From positions 930,001-994,000 of the forward strand of contig NZ_AP024355.1 of NCBI RefSeq assembly GCF_019704135.1: a stretch of DNA of 64,000 nucleotides, read 5' to 3'. How positions within the stretch are numbered: position 1 is the stretch's first letter; every line of letters starts with the position of its first letter. This document shows positions 34,292 through 43,693 of the stretch, in pieces. The notes beneath the pieces were generated by a model. That model made no database searches, was not told where the DNA came from, and worked only from the letters and a program-made list of their open reading frames with translations. This DNA comes from Desulfuromonas versatilis. GTDB lineage: Bacteria > Desulfobacterota > Desulfuromonadia > Desulfuromonadales > NIT-T3. The position numbers and the translations under genes were made by a program.

Positions 34292-35671
34292 ATGAATCCG
34301 AAGCTGGCTAGATATTTTGCAGAGATCAAGAAGCGCGGGCTTTCGCCGCAGCGCGAGGCGCTGATCCGGGCCGAGCTGGCGTTGGGCGGCGGTCATGGAC
34401 TGCGCGAGGTGGTTGGGCGCGAGGAATTTGCCACCTCCGCCTTGGGTCTCTACGCTGACGGCGATCTTTCGCGGATCCAGGCCATGACTTCGCCGCAGGG
34501 CTCCTACACCACCAACGTGCGCTCGCTGGACGAGCTGCTGGAGCGGGACCGGCAGCGGGAGAAGGACGGTTTCCCCCGCAAGATCCGGGTGGGGCGGCTG
34601 ATCAAGCCGGGCAAGGGGGATTCGGGCAAGGTGGTGGTGGTGCCGACCACGGTGGAGGAGAAGTTTCTCCACGACTCCGCCTTCAAGCAGGAGCAGGAAG
34701 GGGGTGGCGCCTCCGGCGGCACCGGCGAGGGCGAAGAGGGCGAGGTCATCGGCGAACAGCCGGTGCGCGGTCCCGGCGAGGCCGGGTCCGGCAGCGCCGG
34801 CCAGGGCGAAGGGGGCGGCCACGAGGTGGAGTCCAACGCCTACGACCTGGGCCGCATCCTCACCGAGAAGTTCGAGCTGCCCAACCTCAAGGAAAAGGGG
34901 AAGAAGCGCTCCCTGTCGCGCTACACCTACGAGCTGACCGACAAGAACCGGGGCTTCGGCCAGGTGCTCGACAAGAAGGCTACCTTGCGCAAGATCCTCG
35001 AGACCAACATCAGCCTCGGCAACCTGCCGGATCTGGGGGAGATCGACACCACCAGGTTCCTGATCTCCCCCGACGACAAGGTCTACCGGATCCTCTCCCG
35101 CGAGAAGGACTACGAGTCCCAGGCGATGGTCTTTTTCGTGCGGGACTACTCGGGGTCGATGGAGGGCAAGGCCACCGAACTGGTGGTCTCCCAGCACGTG
35201 ATGATCTACAGCTGGCTACTCTACCAGTACGAGAAAAATGTCGAGTCGCGCTTCATCGTCCACGACACCGACGCCACCGAGGTACCCGACTTCTACACCT
35301 ACTACAACTCGCGGGTGGCCGGCGGCACGCGGGTGGCGGCCGCCTACCGGCTGGTCAACGAGATCGTCGACAAGGAGAACCTGGTGCAGGACTACAACAT
35401 ATACATCTTCCACGGCACCGACGGCGACGACTGGGACACCGGCGGCAAGGAGGTGCTGCCCGAGCTCAAGGCCATGCTGCGCTACGCCAACCGGGTCGGG
35501 GTGACCATCGCCGAGCACATCTCGGGGCCCAGCCACAGCACCGAGGTCGAGCGCTACCTGAAGAGCTCCGGCCTGATCGAGCAGGCCTCCAACCTGCTGC
35601 GGCTCGACGTGATGGGCGAGGACGCCGACGAGAAGCGGGTCATCGAGGGGATCAAGTCATTGATTTCGTGA
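34292..35671 (+). CDS. yeaH: YeaH/YhbH family (DUF444) VWA-like protein
   Basis: The protein has 459 residues. The C-terminal half carries a von Willebrand A-like domain with the metal-ion site DYSGSMEGK (DxSxS). A Gly/Glu-rich low-complexity segment (about 130-175) separates it from the N-terminal part. The family is co-encoded with PrkA across proteobacteria and is thought to work with it. The stop lies 87 bases before spoVR. Confidence 0.9.
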   Translation: MNPKLARYFAEIKKRGLSPQREALIRAELALGGGHGLREVVGREEFATSALGLYADGDLSRIQAMTSPQGSYTTNVRSLDELLERDRQREKDGFPRKIRVGRLIKPGKGDSGKVVVVPTTVEEKFLHDSAFKQEQEGGGASGGTGEGEEGEVIGEQPVRGPGEAGSGSAGQGEGGGHEVESNAYDLGRILTEKFELPNLKEKGKKRSLSRYTYELTDKNRGFGQVLDKKATLRKILETNISLGNLPDLGEIDTTRFLISPDDKVYRILSREKDYESQAMVFFVRDYSGSMEGKATELVVSQHVMIYSWLLYQYEKNVESRFIVHDTDATEVPDFYTYYNSRVAGGTRVAAAYRLVNEIVDKENLVQDYNIYIFHGTDGDDWDTGGKEVLPELKAMLRYANRVGVTIAEHISGPSHSTEVERYLKSSGLIEQASNLLRLDVMGEDADEKRVIEGIKSLIS

Positions 35672-35692
35672 TGCCATGGAACGATACACCCC

Positions 35693-35746
35693 GTAGGGGC
35701 GGCCCTGTGTGGCCGCCCCAGGGCAGACACGCAGGTCTGCCCCTAC
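35693..35746. repeat. GTAGGGGC...GCCCCTAC palindromic element, copy 2
   Basis: A compact copy: GTAGGGGCGGCCCTG, a GGCCGCCCC turn and GGTCTGCCCCTAC at the end. It sits in the yeaH-spoVR gap and leaves only 12 bases before the spoVR ATG, where no good ribosome-binding site is seen. Confidence 0.88.
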
Positions 35747-35758
35747 AAAGATTGAATT

Positions 35759-37390
35759 ATGGAACTCATCGACCAGCATACCAAGAACATCATGGAAGGG
35801 TGCAAGGAGCGGGCGCGCCAGGCGGGGTTGCGCTTCCAGGACGAGACCCTCGAGTACATCGTCACCAACCGTGACCTGCTCGAGCTCTCGCCCAAGCTGA
35901 TGATCCCCACCCTCTATGACTACTGGGTGCATGACGTCGAGGTGCTCAAGGAGAAGGGGCGCTACGAACTCTATCCCCACAACCCCTACGAGACGGTCAT
36001 CAACACCCGTCCGGCCATCTCCTTCTACAACGACAACAACCCCGACTGGCTCAACGTGATGATCTTCTATCACGTGCTGGCGCATATCGACTTTTTCCAG
36101 AACAACCTGTACTTCCGCCACACCTGGGATTTCGACCTGACCGGCCAGGCCCTTTCGGACAAGCGGCTGATCGCCAAGCTGCGCTCGGAAAAGGGGCGCT
36201 GGGTCGATTACGTCATCGAGTTCGCCCGGGCCATCGACAACCTGGTCGATTACCACGGCGAGCTCTCCGCCGTCCACCGCCCCGGGGTCGGTGTGCGTTC
36301 ACGGCGCCTCGACTATTACTTCGATTTGTTCCTGCAGCAGGTGAAAAAGGTCAAGATCAGCGAATACGTGACGGAGATCGAGCGCTACAACCAATGCACC
36401 CGCGAATACCGCGAACAGGCCGAGCAGTGCTTCTTCGCCGAGGTCAACGCCAGGTATCCCGAGTTCGAGGCGATGTTCGAAAAGCACCGCGGCGGCAAGC
36501 CCGACGGCCGCAAGGACCTGATGCAGTTTTTGCTGGAGCATTCGGAGTTTCTGAACAAGGACGAGAACAAGTGGATGCTCTCGGTGATCCAGGTGATCCG
36601 CAAGACCTCCCTGTATTTTCAGCCGCAGATCCGCACCAAGTTCATGAACGAGGGATGGGCCAGCTACTGGCACGAGAAGCTGTTTCTGCAGGACGAGCGC
36701 ATCGGCGGCCACGAAGTCGACTTCGCCCGGGTGCACGCCGGGGTGACCTCCCTGCCGCGGGTCGGCCTCAACCCCTACGCCATCGGCATGCGGCTGTTCC
36801 AGCACCTGGAGGAGATGGCGGACAAGGGCCGGCTTTCCAACGACTACCAGCGCCTGCTCGATGCCGACAAGCGCAAGACCTTCGACTCCAAGGCGATGAA
36901 GGGTCAGCAGAAGATTTTCGAAATCCGCGAGAACCTCTCCGACTTCACCTTCATCAACACCTACGTCGACCAGGACTTCGTCGACCGCTTCCGGCTGTTT
37001 GTCGTCGACCGGCGCCTCAACGAGGCGCGCATGGTCTGGCAGTACTACGTCAAGAGCCGCAAGGCCGGGGATTATCGCGAGATGCTGCTCGGCAGCCTCT
37101 ACCACCCGCCGGTGATCCGCGTGGACACCGGGCGGACCCGCGACGGCACTCTCTGCCTGGTCCACCGCTTCGAAGGCAAGCCGCTGGTTCGCGAATTCAT
37201 CGCCAACACCATGATGGGGATCGAATTTCTCTGGGGGGGGCCGGTGCAGCTGGAGACCAGCGAGGTGGCCGGAACCGCAACCCGGCCGCCCAGCGCCCGC
37301 GAGCGCGGCGAAAAGGAGCCGGAGATCGCCTGGCGCCGGGTACTCTACGAGATGAAGGATCGCAAGTTGACCAAGCTGGCCATCGGTTGA
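35759..37390 (+). CDS. spoVR: SpoVR family protein
   Basis: The protein has 543 residues, homologous in pattern to Bacillus SpoVR and E. coli YcgB. It has the conserved HVLAHIDFFQNN, FMNEGWASYWHEK and GLNPYAIGMRLF blocks. SpoVR is needed for spore cortex formation in Bacillus; in non-sporulating bacteria its role is unknown, but it is repeatedly linked to PrkA and YeaH. The organism shows no spore genes here, so a stress-related role is likely. Confidence 0.92.
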   Translation: MELIDQHTKNIMEGCKERARQAGLRFQDETLEYIVTNRDLLELSPKLMIPTLYDYWVHDVEVLKEKGRYELYPHNPYETVINTRPAISFYNDNNPDWLNVMIFYHVLAHIDFFQNNLYFRHTWDFDLTGQALSDKRLIAKLRSEKGRWVDYVIEFARAIDNLVDYHGELSAVHRPGVGVRSRRLDYYFDLFLQQVKKVKISEYVTEIERYNQCTREYREQAEQCFFAEVNARYPEFEAMFEKHRGGKPDGRKDLMQFLLEHSEFLNKDENKWMLSVIQVIRKTSLYFQPQIRTKFMNEGWASYWHEKLFLQDERIGGHEVDFARVHAGVTSLPRVGLNPYAIGMRLFQHLEEMADKGRLSNDYQRLLDADKRKTFDSKAMKGQQKIFEIRENLSDFTFINTYVDQDFVDRFRLFVVDRRLNEARMVWQYYVKSRKAGDYREMLLGSLYHPPVIRVDTGRTRDGTLCLVHRFEGKPLVREFIANTMMGIEFLWGGPVQLETSEVAGTATRPPSARERGEKEPEIAWRRVLYEMKDRKLTKLAIG

Positions 37391-37466
37391 CGAAGGCCGC
37401 GGCGGCAGCTGAATGGCGACTCCGGCCGGGGCGAGCCGGCAGCACAGAAAGCCCGGGGATCAGCAG

Positions 37467-39752
37467 ATGAAAAACATCCATCGAGCACTACACCGCATCG
37501 ACCGCAGCATCAGTGAATGGGAACAGCGTCCGCCCGTCTCCTTCGACGCCTTTTTGGCCAGGCTGACCGAGGAGCCGGCAGGGATGGTGCGTAACATTTT
37601 TCAGGTCTTTCACGACCTGATCAAGGGGCACATCACCGATGGGACGGACGAGTACCCCGATGATCCCGAATCGATCCACTACGTCTCCTACGATTTCACC
37701 CCGCTGTTCGTCGACGGGGTCGACAACCCCTTTTTCGCCGACCGGCTGTTCGCCAACCGCCTGGTCACCCTGGTCGAGGCCCTCAACCGCGGGGCCCAGC
37801 AGAACAAGATCTATATCTTCGAGGGGCCCCACGGCTGCGGCAAGAGCACCTTTCTGAACAACCTGCTGCTGAAATTCGAGCAGTTCGTCAACACCGAAAA
37901 AGGCGCCCTGTATGAAACCGTCTGGCGGCTCAGCCGGGCGGACCTGGGCGGCGGCAACGACGCCGAGCATGTGCTCGAGCGTCTCTCCTACCTGCTCGAC
38001 CATTCGCCGGGCAACGCCGAGGAGACCGCCAAGAAGGTCAAGGCCGAAGCCGCCAGGCGCAGCGTCGAGTACCTGGAGGTCCCCTGCCCGAGCCACGACC
38101 ATCCGCTGCTGATGGTGCCGAAGAATTTCCGCCGGCAGTTTCTCGACGATCTGTTCGGCAACACCGAGTTCAAGTGGCGGCTGTTCACCGAAAAGGAATA
38201 CGAGTGGGTGTTCCGCGACAGCGCCTGCACCATCTGCAGCAGCCTCTACCAGACCCTGCTGGGGCGCCTGCGCAGCCCGGCCCGGGTGCTGCAGATGGTC
38301 TACGCCAGGCCCTTCCAGTTCAACCGGCGGCTCAGCGAGGGGGTCAGCGTCTTCAACCCCGGCGACAAGCCGATGAAGAAGAACATCCTCTCCAACTCCA
38401 TCCTGCAGAGTCGGCTCAACGAGCTGTTTCGCGACAGCAACCTGGTGCGCTACATCTTCTCGCGCTTCGCCAAGACCAACAACGGTGTCTATGCGCTGAT
38501 GGACGTCAAGGCCCACAACGTCGAGCGGCTCATCGAGCTGCACAACATCATCAGCGAAGGGGTGCACAAGGTCGATGATGTCGAGGAGCACGTCAACTCC
38601 CTGTTCCTGGCCCTGATGAACCCCGAAGACCGGGAGAACATCCGCGAGTTCCAGTCTTTCTCCGACCGCATCGAGTACATCAAGATCCCCTACGTCCTCG
38701 ACCTGAAGACCGAGGTGGAGATCTACCGGAACATATTCGGCAAGCACATCGAGGAGAGCTTTCTGCCGCGGGTGCTGCACAACTTCGCCCGGGTGATCAT
38801 CGCCACCCGGCTCAACGCCAAGTCCGAGGCGATGCTCGAGTGGATTCCCGACCCCGAGAAGTACCGGCTTTACTGCGACGAGAACCTGCAGCTGCTGAAG
38901 ATGGAGATCTACACCGGCTTCATCCCCCGCTGGCTCAGCGAGGAGGACGTCAAGCGGCTGACCGCCAAGCGCCGCCGGCGCATCATCGGCGAATCGGAGA
39001 AGGAAGGGGGGCACGGGCTCACCGGCCGTGACTCGATCAAGCTGTTCAACGATTTCTTCTCCACCTACGCGCGCCCCGGCGAACTGATCAACATGTCGAT
39101 CCTCGGCAGCTTTTTCACCAAGCGCCACCCCGAGGTGGCGGAGATGCTTCCCAGGGGGTTTCTCGACTCGCTGCTGCGCATGTACAACTATTCGGTGCTG
39201 CAGGAGGTCAAGGAGTCGCTCTACTACTACAACGAGGACCAGATCGCCCGGGACATCTCCAATTACCTCTTCGCCATCAATTTCGAAGCGGGTTCGGTGG
39301 AGACCTGCCGCTACACCGGAGAGCGGCTGGAGATCAGCGAGGAGTTCTTCGGCTCCATCGAGCGGCGCATTCTCGGACCCGACACCGATGCCGCGCGCCG
39401 CCTGAGTTTTCGCAAGGCCACCCAGAAGGAGTACACCTCGCAGACCCTGACCCAGGAGATCATGGCGGCCGGTCGGCCCATCACCGAAACCGGCCTGTTC
39501 GGTGCGCTTCGGGAGCGCTACGTGCACAACCTCAAGGAAAAAGTCCTCGACCCCTTCCTGGAAAACGAAAACTTCCGACGGGCGATCAAGGATTATGGCC
39601 GCGAGGATTTCAAAACCTACGACAAACGCATCCGGGCCGATGTCAGCTTCCTGATCCGCAACCTCTGCAGCCGGTACCGCTACACCGAGAACGGCGCCCG
39701 GGATGTGTGCATGTACGTGATCGACAACGACCTGGCCCGCCAGTTTTCGTGA
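37467..39752 (+). CDS. Second, divergent PrkA-like AAA+ protein
   Basis: The protein has 761 residues from ATG 37467; the 18 codons upstream look non-coding. Walker A GPHGCGKST is at about 119-128 and a CxxC (CTICSS) near 252. C-terminal blocks (EVKESLYYYNEDQI, KYDKRI-like region with SFLIRNLCSRYRYTENGARD) match the PrkA C-terminal domain pattern. It is longer than PrkA with an extra insertion after Walker A (about 140-250). Its position at the end of prkA-yeaH-spoVR suggests that it forms or modulates the same complex. Confidence 0.8.
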   Translation: MKNIHRALHRIDRSISEWEQRPPVSFDAFLARLTEEPAGMVRNIFQVFHDLIKGHITDGTDEYPDDPESIHYVSYDFTPLFVDGVDNPFFADRLFANRLVTLVEALNRGAQQNKIYIFEGPHGCGKSTFLNNLLLKFEQFVNTEKGALYETVWRLSRADLGGGNDAEHVLERLSYLLDHSPGNAEETAKKVKAEAARRSVEYLEVPCPSHDHPLLMVPKNFRRQFLDDLFGNTEFKWRLFTEKEYEWVFRDSACTICSSLYQTLLGRLRSPARVLQMVYARPFQFNRRLSEGVSVFNPGDKPMKKNILSNSILQSRLNELFRDSNLVRYIFSRFAKTNNGVYALMDVKAHNVERLIELHNIISEGVHKVDDVEEHVNSLFLALMNPEDRENIREFQSFSDRIEYIKIPYVLDLKTEVEIYRNIFGKHIEESFLPRVLHNFARVIIATRLNAKSEAMLEWIPDPEKYRLYCDENLQLLKMEIYTGFIPRWLSEEDVKRLTAKRRRRIIGESEKEGGHGLTGRDSIKLFNDFFSTYARPGELINMSILGSFFTKRHPEVAEMLPRGFLDSLLRMYNYSVLQEVKESLYYYNEDQIARDISNYLFAINFEAGSVETCRYTGERLEISEEFFGSIERRILGPDTDAARRLSFRKATQKEYTSQTLTQEIMAAGRPITETGLFGALRERYVHNLKEKVLDPFLENENFRRAIKDYGREDFKTYDKRIRADVSFLIRNLCSRYRYTENGARDVCMYVIDNDLARQFS

Positions 39753-39824
39753 AAACCGGCCCCGGGTTGACATCCATCGGAAATCATTTATCTTTTTAGG
39801 AAAATAAGACCGGGAGGTTTTCTT

Positions 39825-40004
39825 ATGAGCAAGCAGAACGAATGCCCCGAGCCCGAAGCACATCACCTGCACATGTGCCAGCTCAAGGCCAAGGAGATGC
39901 ACAAGGACATTGAAAAACTGGTGGACAAGCCCACGGTGGTCTGCGCCAATTGCGGTTTCCGGGCCAACAAGCCGGAAAATCTCTGCCGGCCCAAACCGAT
40001 CTGA
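39825..40004 (+). CDS. Small cysteine-containing protein of unknown function
   Basis: A 59-residue frame begins MSKQNECPEPEAHHLHMC and ends NLCRPKPI, with VVCANCGFRAN in the second half. The CxxC plus further Cys/His residues suggest a small zinc-binding or metal-binding protein. GGGAGGT stands eight bases before the ATG and a terminator hairpin follows 23 bases after the stop, which supports a real gene. No family recognised. Confidence 0.7.
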   Translation: MSKQNECPEPEAHHLHMCQLKAKEMHKDIEKLVDKPTVVCANCGFRANKPENLCRPKPI

Positions 40005-40027
40005 GCGAACCCGGCGCCGAAACGAAA

Positions 40028-40054
40028 CAGGCGGCCCTCCAGCAGGGCCGCCTG
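40028..40054. terminator. Bidirectional terminator hairpin
   Basis: Perfect 11-base stem (CAGGCGGCCCT / AGGGCCGCCTG) with a 5-base loop between the convergent small gene and the NlpC/P60 gene. There is no long U-tract, so its strength is uncertain. Confidence 0.6.
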
Positions 40055-40079
40055 TTCTGCATGTGTGCCGCAGAGTCGA

Positions 40080-40802
40080 TCAGCGCAGGCGTCCCGCCCC
40101 GACCAGGTGTCGGCTCCAGTAAGGCTCCTCGAGGCTGGAGATGCTCACCCGCTTGCCCCGCGAGGGGGCGTGGACGAAACGATCCTCGCCGACGAAGATG
40201 CCGACGTGGGAGATCCTGCGCCGATAGATGCGGAAAAACACCAGGTCGCCGGGCTGCAGTTCGGTCATGTCCACCTTGTCGGCAATCTTGTAGAGCTCCT
40301 GGCTGGAACGGGGTACATCCAGACCGATCTGGCTGTAGGCGTAATGAACCAGCCCGCTGCAGTCGAAGCCTTTCGGGCTGGAGCCGCCGGATGCGTAGGG
40401 GGCACCCATCTGTTCCAGGGCGGCCTGCATCACCTGCAGGCCGGTGTCGTCGAGGATCTTGCCGATGAGCTCTTCCGGCGAAGGCTCGAGGGAAAATTCG
40501 GGATACAGCGGCGGCGGCTCGATCTGCAGGGGATCGCCGGAATCTTCCTGGTTTGCAACGGATGGTTCCAGCAGGCGGACGGTGCGGCGGGGAGGGGTGG
40601 CAGGGATCTGCAGGGGGGGCTTCCAGGCCTCGGGCGCCAGCCCCGGCAAGGCCCAGTCCGGCATTGTCCATGCGGGCAGGTTTCGGGCCTCCGGCGGGGG
40701 GCTCTGCAGCACGGGCGCGGCGCAGCCCGAGGCCAGCAGGCTTGCCGCCAGCAGCAGAGCCAGAAAATGCAGAAACGCAGACTGAGACGATGCTGCTGTC
40801 AT
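40080..40802 (-). CDS. NlpC/P60 family lipoprotein peptidase
   Basis: The protein has 240 residues with a lipoprotein signal (lipobox LASGC, lipidated C27). A Pro-rich linker leads to the NlpC/P60 cysteine peptidase domain: nucleophile C148 in FDCSGLVHY, catalytic H199 in SHVGIFVG and H211 in FVHAPS. It likely cleaves peptidoglycan stem peptides (gamma-D-Glu-diamino acid bonds) from the outer membrane side. It is monocistronic and transcribed against the gene before it. Confidence 0.9.
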   Translation of the reverse strand: MTAASSQSAFLHFLALLLAASLLASGCAAPVLQSPPPEARNLPAWTMPDWALPGLAPEAWKPPLQIPATPPRRTVRLLEPSVANQEDSGDPLQIEPPPLYPEFSLEPSPEELIGKILDDTGLQVMQAALEQMGAPYASGGSSPKGFDCSGLVHYAYSQIGLDVPRSSQELYKIADKVDMTELQPGDLVFFRIYRRRISHVGIFVGEDRFVHAPSRGKRVSISSLEEPYWSRHLVGAGRLR

Positions 40803-41000
40803 GATCCCACCGGGAAATAATAGTGTCGCTGCGGCCTGCGGGGCGGCAGGGGGGGATTATACTCCGGTTCCCTTATGCCGGGGAACCAAAATCGTCAAGC
40901 CCCGGCGGAGGGCGTCTCTCCCCGGGGCGAGGGTGAGGATTTCCGCTATACTTTTGCGGTAGGCAGGTACGTTGGGCGCCTCGCCCGAGGAGGAATTCCC

Positions 41001-42695
41001 ATGGAGCTACTGGCCGGATTGCAGGGCATCTACCGGGACCTTGCGGTAATCGGCGGGGAAATCCTGCTGCTGCTGGGCGGCTTTGTCGCGACCATGCTGC
41101 TGGCGCGGCTGGTGTTTCGCTGGCTGGGGTCCGTGCCGGCCCTGGAAAACCACCGGCCGCGGCTGGTCCGGCTGCAGCGCCTGGTGCGCGCCGTGTTGCT
41201 GCTGATGTTGCTGATTCTGTGCCTTGCGGTCGGCGGCTTCAACGGCTACCTGATCAGCCAGAAGGTCGACGTCTTCGCCTATACCCGCGGCTGGATCGCC
41301 AAAATCCCCCCCGATTTCTGGCCTCAGCTGGGGCTGGGGTTGGCGAAGATCTTCGCCCTGGTGGTCTCGGCCTGTTTCGTGCTGCACTGGCTGCGCCGCC
41401 TGATGGGAATGCTCGAGGCGCGGGCCAAGGGTTACGAGCAGGTTCAAGCCAACGACGAGAGCATCACGGCTTTTTTTGCCAGCCTGACCCGCATCCTGGG
41501 CAACGTGACCTGGCTTGGGGTCTTTATCCTTTCGGCGGGGTTTCTGGACCTTCCCGGGCCCGTGGTCGGGGTTCTGTGGATCATCCTGCGGATCTACCTG
41601 ATCGTCGCCATCGGCCTGCTGGTGGTGAAAACGGTGGCGGCAGTGGTCGAGAGCCTCGACGCGCTGAGCAAAAAGTACTGGTACCGGGAGAACTACCTGG
41701 GGTGGTACGAGCGGCTGAGCACGCTGGTCCCCCTGCTGCGGCGCTGTCTGGAATACGTCATCTACGTGTTCGTCGCCACCGGGGTGCTGCTGCAGGTCGA
41801 GTTCATCGCCCACCTGGCCACCATCGGACCAAGGGTCGTCAAGGCCATCGGCATCGTGTTTCTCAGCAAGGTGGTGGTGGCCATCTGCAACCTGCTGGTG
41901 GACAGGGCCCTCGGCCCCCGGGAAGACCTGGAAGAGGCGGAGCGCAAACGGCGCCTGACGGTCAACCCGATCTTCAAGAGCCTGCTGGAATACGGGGTCT
42001 ATTTCATCGCCTTCGTGCTGATACTGAAGGCCTTCGATCTCAATCCGCTGCCGATCCTGGCCGGGGCGGGGATTGTCGGGGTGGTGGTGGGCCTGGGGGC
42101 CCAGCCGCTGATCAACGACATCGTCTCGGGGTTCTTCGTGCTTTTCGAAAACCTGTTCCTGGTAGGGGATTATGTCGAAACCGGAGAGGCGCGGGGGACG
42201 GTGGAGGCGATCCACATGCGCACCACCAGGATACGGGATCCCGACGGCCAGGTGCACATCCTGCGCAACGGCCAGCTCGGCTCGGTCATCAACTACTCCA
42301 AGGATTACACCCATGCGGTGGTCGAGGTGGGTGTCGCCTACGAATCGGATCTCGACCGGGTCTACCGGGTGCTCGCGGAAACCGGCCAGCGGCTCATGGC
42401 GGAGAATGAATTTGTGCTTTCCCCCACCGAGGTGAAGGGGCTCAAGGAGTTCGGGGAGTCCGAGCTGCTGATCCGCACCGTCACCCGGGTCAAGCCGGGT
42501 CATCATCGCGATGTGGCTTTCCAGCTGCGCAAGATGATCAAGGAGGATTTCGACCGCGCCGGGATTGAAATCCCCTTTGCCCGCCGGGTATTGATTTTCC
42601 GTAACGAGGCGTCCCAGGATACAGCTGCGGCGGATTCGGCGCAGCCCCTCCCGGGTCTGGGCGTGCAGGCCGGTTCCGCGAAAGGGAAGGACTGA
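41001..42695 (+). CDS. MscS-family mechanosensitive channel
   Basis: The protein has 564 residues from ATG 41001 behind GAGGAGGAA. Several N-terminal membrane helices precede the MscS core: pore helix region AGAGIVGVVVGLGAQPLINDIVSGFF followed by the cytoplasmic beta domain (GDYVETGEARGTVEAIHMR in parts). It releases solutes on osmotic downshock. The extra N-terminal helices place it among the larger MscS relatives. Its stop overlaps the next ATG. Confidence 0.9.
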   Translation: MELLAGLQGIYRDLAVIGGEILLLLGGFVATMLLARLVFRWLGSVPALENHRPRLVRLQRLVRAVLLLMLLILCLAVGGFNGYLISQKVDVFAYTRGWIAKIPPDFWPQLGLGLAKIFALVVSACFVLHWLRRLMGMLEARAKGYEQVQANDESITAFFASLTRILGNVTWLGVFILSAGFLDLPGPVVGVLWIILRIYLIVAIGLLVVKTVAAVVESLDALSKKYWYRENYLGWYERLSTLVPLLRRCLEYVIYVFVATGVLLQVEFIAHLATIGPRVVKAIGIVFLSKVVVAICNLLVDRALGPREDLEEAERKRRLTVNPIFKSLLEYGVYFIAFVLILKAFDLNPLPILAGAGIVGVVVGLGAQPLINDIVSGFFVLFENLFLVGDYVETGEARGTVEAIHMRTTRIRDPDGQVHILRNGQLGSVINYSKDYTHAVVEVGVAYESDLDRVYRVLAETGQRLMAENEFVLSPTEVKGLKEFGESELLIRTVTRVKPGHHRDVAFQLRKMIKEDFDRAGIEIPFARRVLIFRNEASQDTAAADSAQPLPGLGVQAGSAKGKD

Positions 42696-43072
42696 TGATC
42701 AAGCTGTTCGTCGCCATCGGCGCCGGCAATGCCTTTCTGGCCGTGGCCCTCGGCGCCTTCGGCGCCCATATTCTCAAGGCCAGGCTGGCTGCGGACATGT
42801 TCGCCATCTGGCAGACCGCGGTGCAGTACCACCTGCCCCATGCCGTCGGCCTGGTCGTGGTAGGCATTCTGATCCACCTGCTGCCGGGAAACGCCATGCT
42901 GAACTGGGCCGGTTGGCTGCTGGTGGTCGGTATGCTGCTGTTTTCCGGCAGCCTCTATCTGCTGGCGCTGAGCGGGCTGCGCTGGCTCGGCGCGATAACC
43001 CCCCTGGGCGGGGTTGCCCTGCTGGGGGCCTGGGCTGCGCTGGTCGGCGCCGTCCTGGGGGCAAAGTATTGA
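42695..43072 (+). CDS. DUF423 family small membrane protein
   Basis: The protein has 125 residues and four predicted membrane helices. It starts IKLFVAIGAGNAFLAVALGAF and has GAFGAHIL, the characteristic block of the DUF423 (YgdD-like) family. Function unknown. It starts in a TGATG overlap with the MscS gene. Confidence 0.82.
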   Translation: MIKLFVAIGAGNAFLAVALGAFGAHILKARLAADMFAIWQTAVQYHLPHAVGLVVVGILIHLLPGNAMLNWAGWLLVVGMLLFSGSLYLLALSGLRWLGAITPLGGVALLGAWAALVGAVLGAKY

Positions 43073-43095
43073 AATTATTGCAGGAGGTATGAACT

Positions 43096-43539
43096 ATGGC
43101 CATCTGGTTCCACGAAGTCACCCTCGACGAGGTCAATCGCCTGGGCCGGGGGAACATGATCGAACACCTGGGGATGGAGTTCTACGAGATCGGCCCGGAT
43201 TTCCTCAAGGCGAAGATGCCGGTCGATCATCGCACCCGCCAGCCCGAGGGGCTTCTGCACGGTGGCGCCTCGGTGGCCCTCGCCGAGACCCTCGGCAGCT
43301 ATGCGGCAAATCTGGTGGTCGACCCCGAAAAGTACTATTGCGTCGGCCAGGAGATCAACGCCAACCATGTTCGGGGTTTGCGCCAGGGGTGGGTCTTCGG
43401 CGCGACCAGGCCGCTGCACCTGGGGCGCCGCTCGCAGATCTGGGAGATCCAGATCGAGGACGAGCAGGAGCGACTGGTGTGCGTGTCGCGGCTGACCATG
43501 GCGGTGGTAGAGCTCAAATCCCTGCGCACCGGCGCCTGA
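43096..43539 (+). CDS. Hotdog-fold thioesterase (PaaI/MenI-like)
   Basis: The protein has 147 residues. The block LLHGGASVALAETLGSYAA carries the His-Gly-Gly and catalytic Glu of the YdiI/MenI group of acyl-CoA thioesterases; MenI hydrolyses 1,4-dihydroxy-2-naphthoyl-CoA in menaquinone synthesis. A general aromatic or short acyl-CoA thioesterase is also possible. It has AGGAGGT ahead of ATG. Confidence 0.85.
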   Translation: MAIWFHEVTLDEVNRLGRGNMIEHLGMEFYEIGPDFLKAKMPVDHRTRQPEGLLHGGASVALAETLGSYAANLVVDPEKYYCVGQEINANHVRGLRQGWVFGATRPLHLGRRSQIWEIQIEDEQERLVCVSRLTMAVVELKSLRTGA

Positions 43540-43667
43540 GCGGCTGCCCGGTTCCTGGGCAACCCTGCCCAAATCGGTGCCATCAACCAGCTTCCGGCAG
43601 CGGTTTTTTCTTTTTAATGATTTATAAAAACTTGAAATTCCAGGTGGTTGAGTGCAGGGGGCCGGGC

Positions 43668-43683
43668 TGGCATACTCTCTGCT
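43668..43683 (+). promoter_or_regulatory. Sigma-54-type promoter
   Basis: TGGCATACTCTCTGCT has GG and GC ten bases apart and fits the -24/-12 consensus TGGCAC-N5-TTGCW. It would start a transcript near 43694 that reads into a hairpin and terminator. No enhancer-binding protein gene is adjacent. Confidence 0.65.
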
Positions 43684-43693
43684 ATTCCTAGAC

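Noticed and set aside
37488-39902. 804-codon minus-strand open frame opposite the second PrkA gene
   Set aside because: A GC-rich antisense shadow with no domain pattern; the plus-strand protein has clear motifs. The same holds for other long antisense frames (for example 1455-2669 and 51215-53053).
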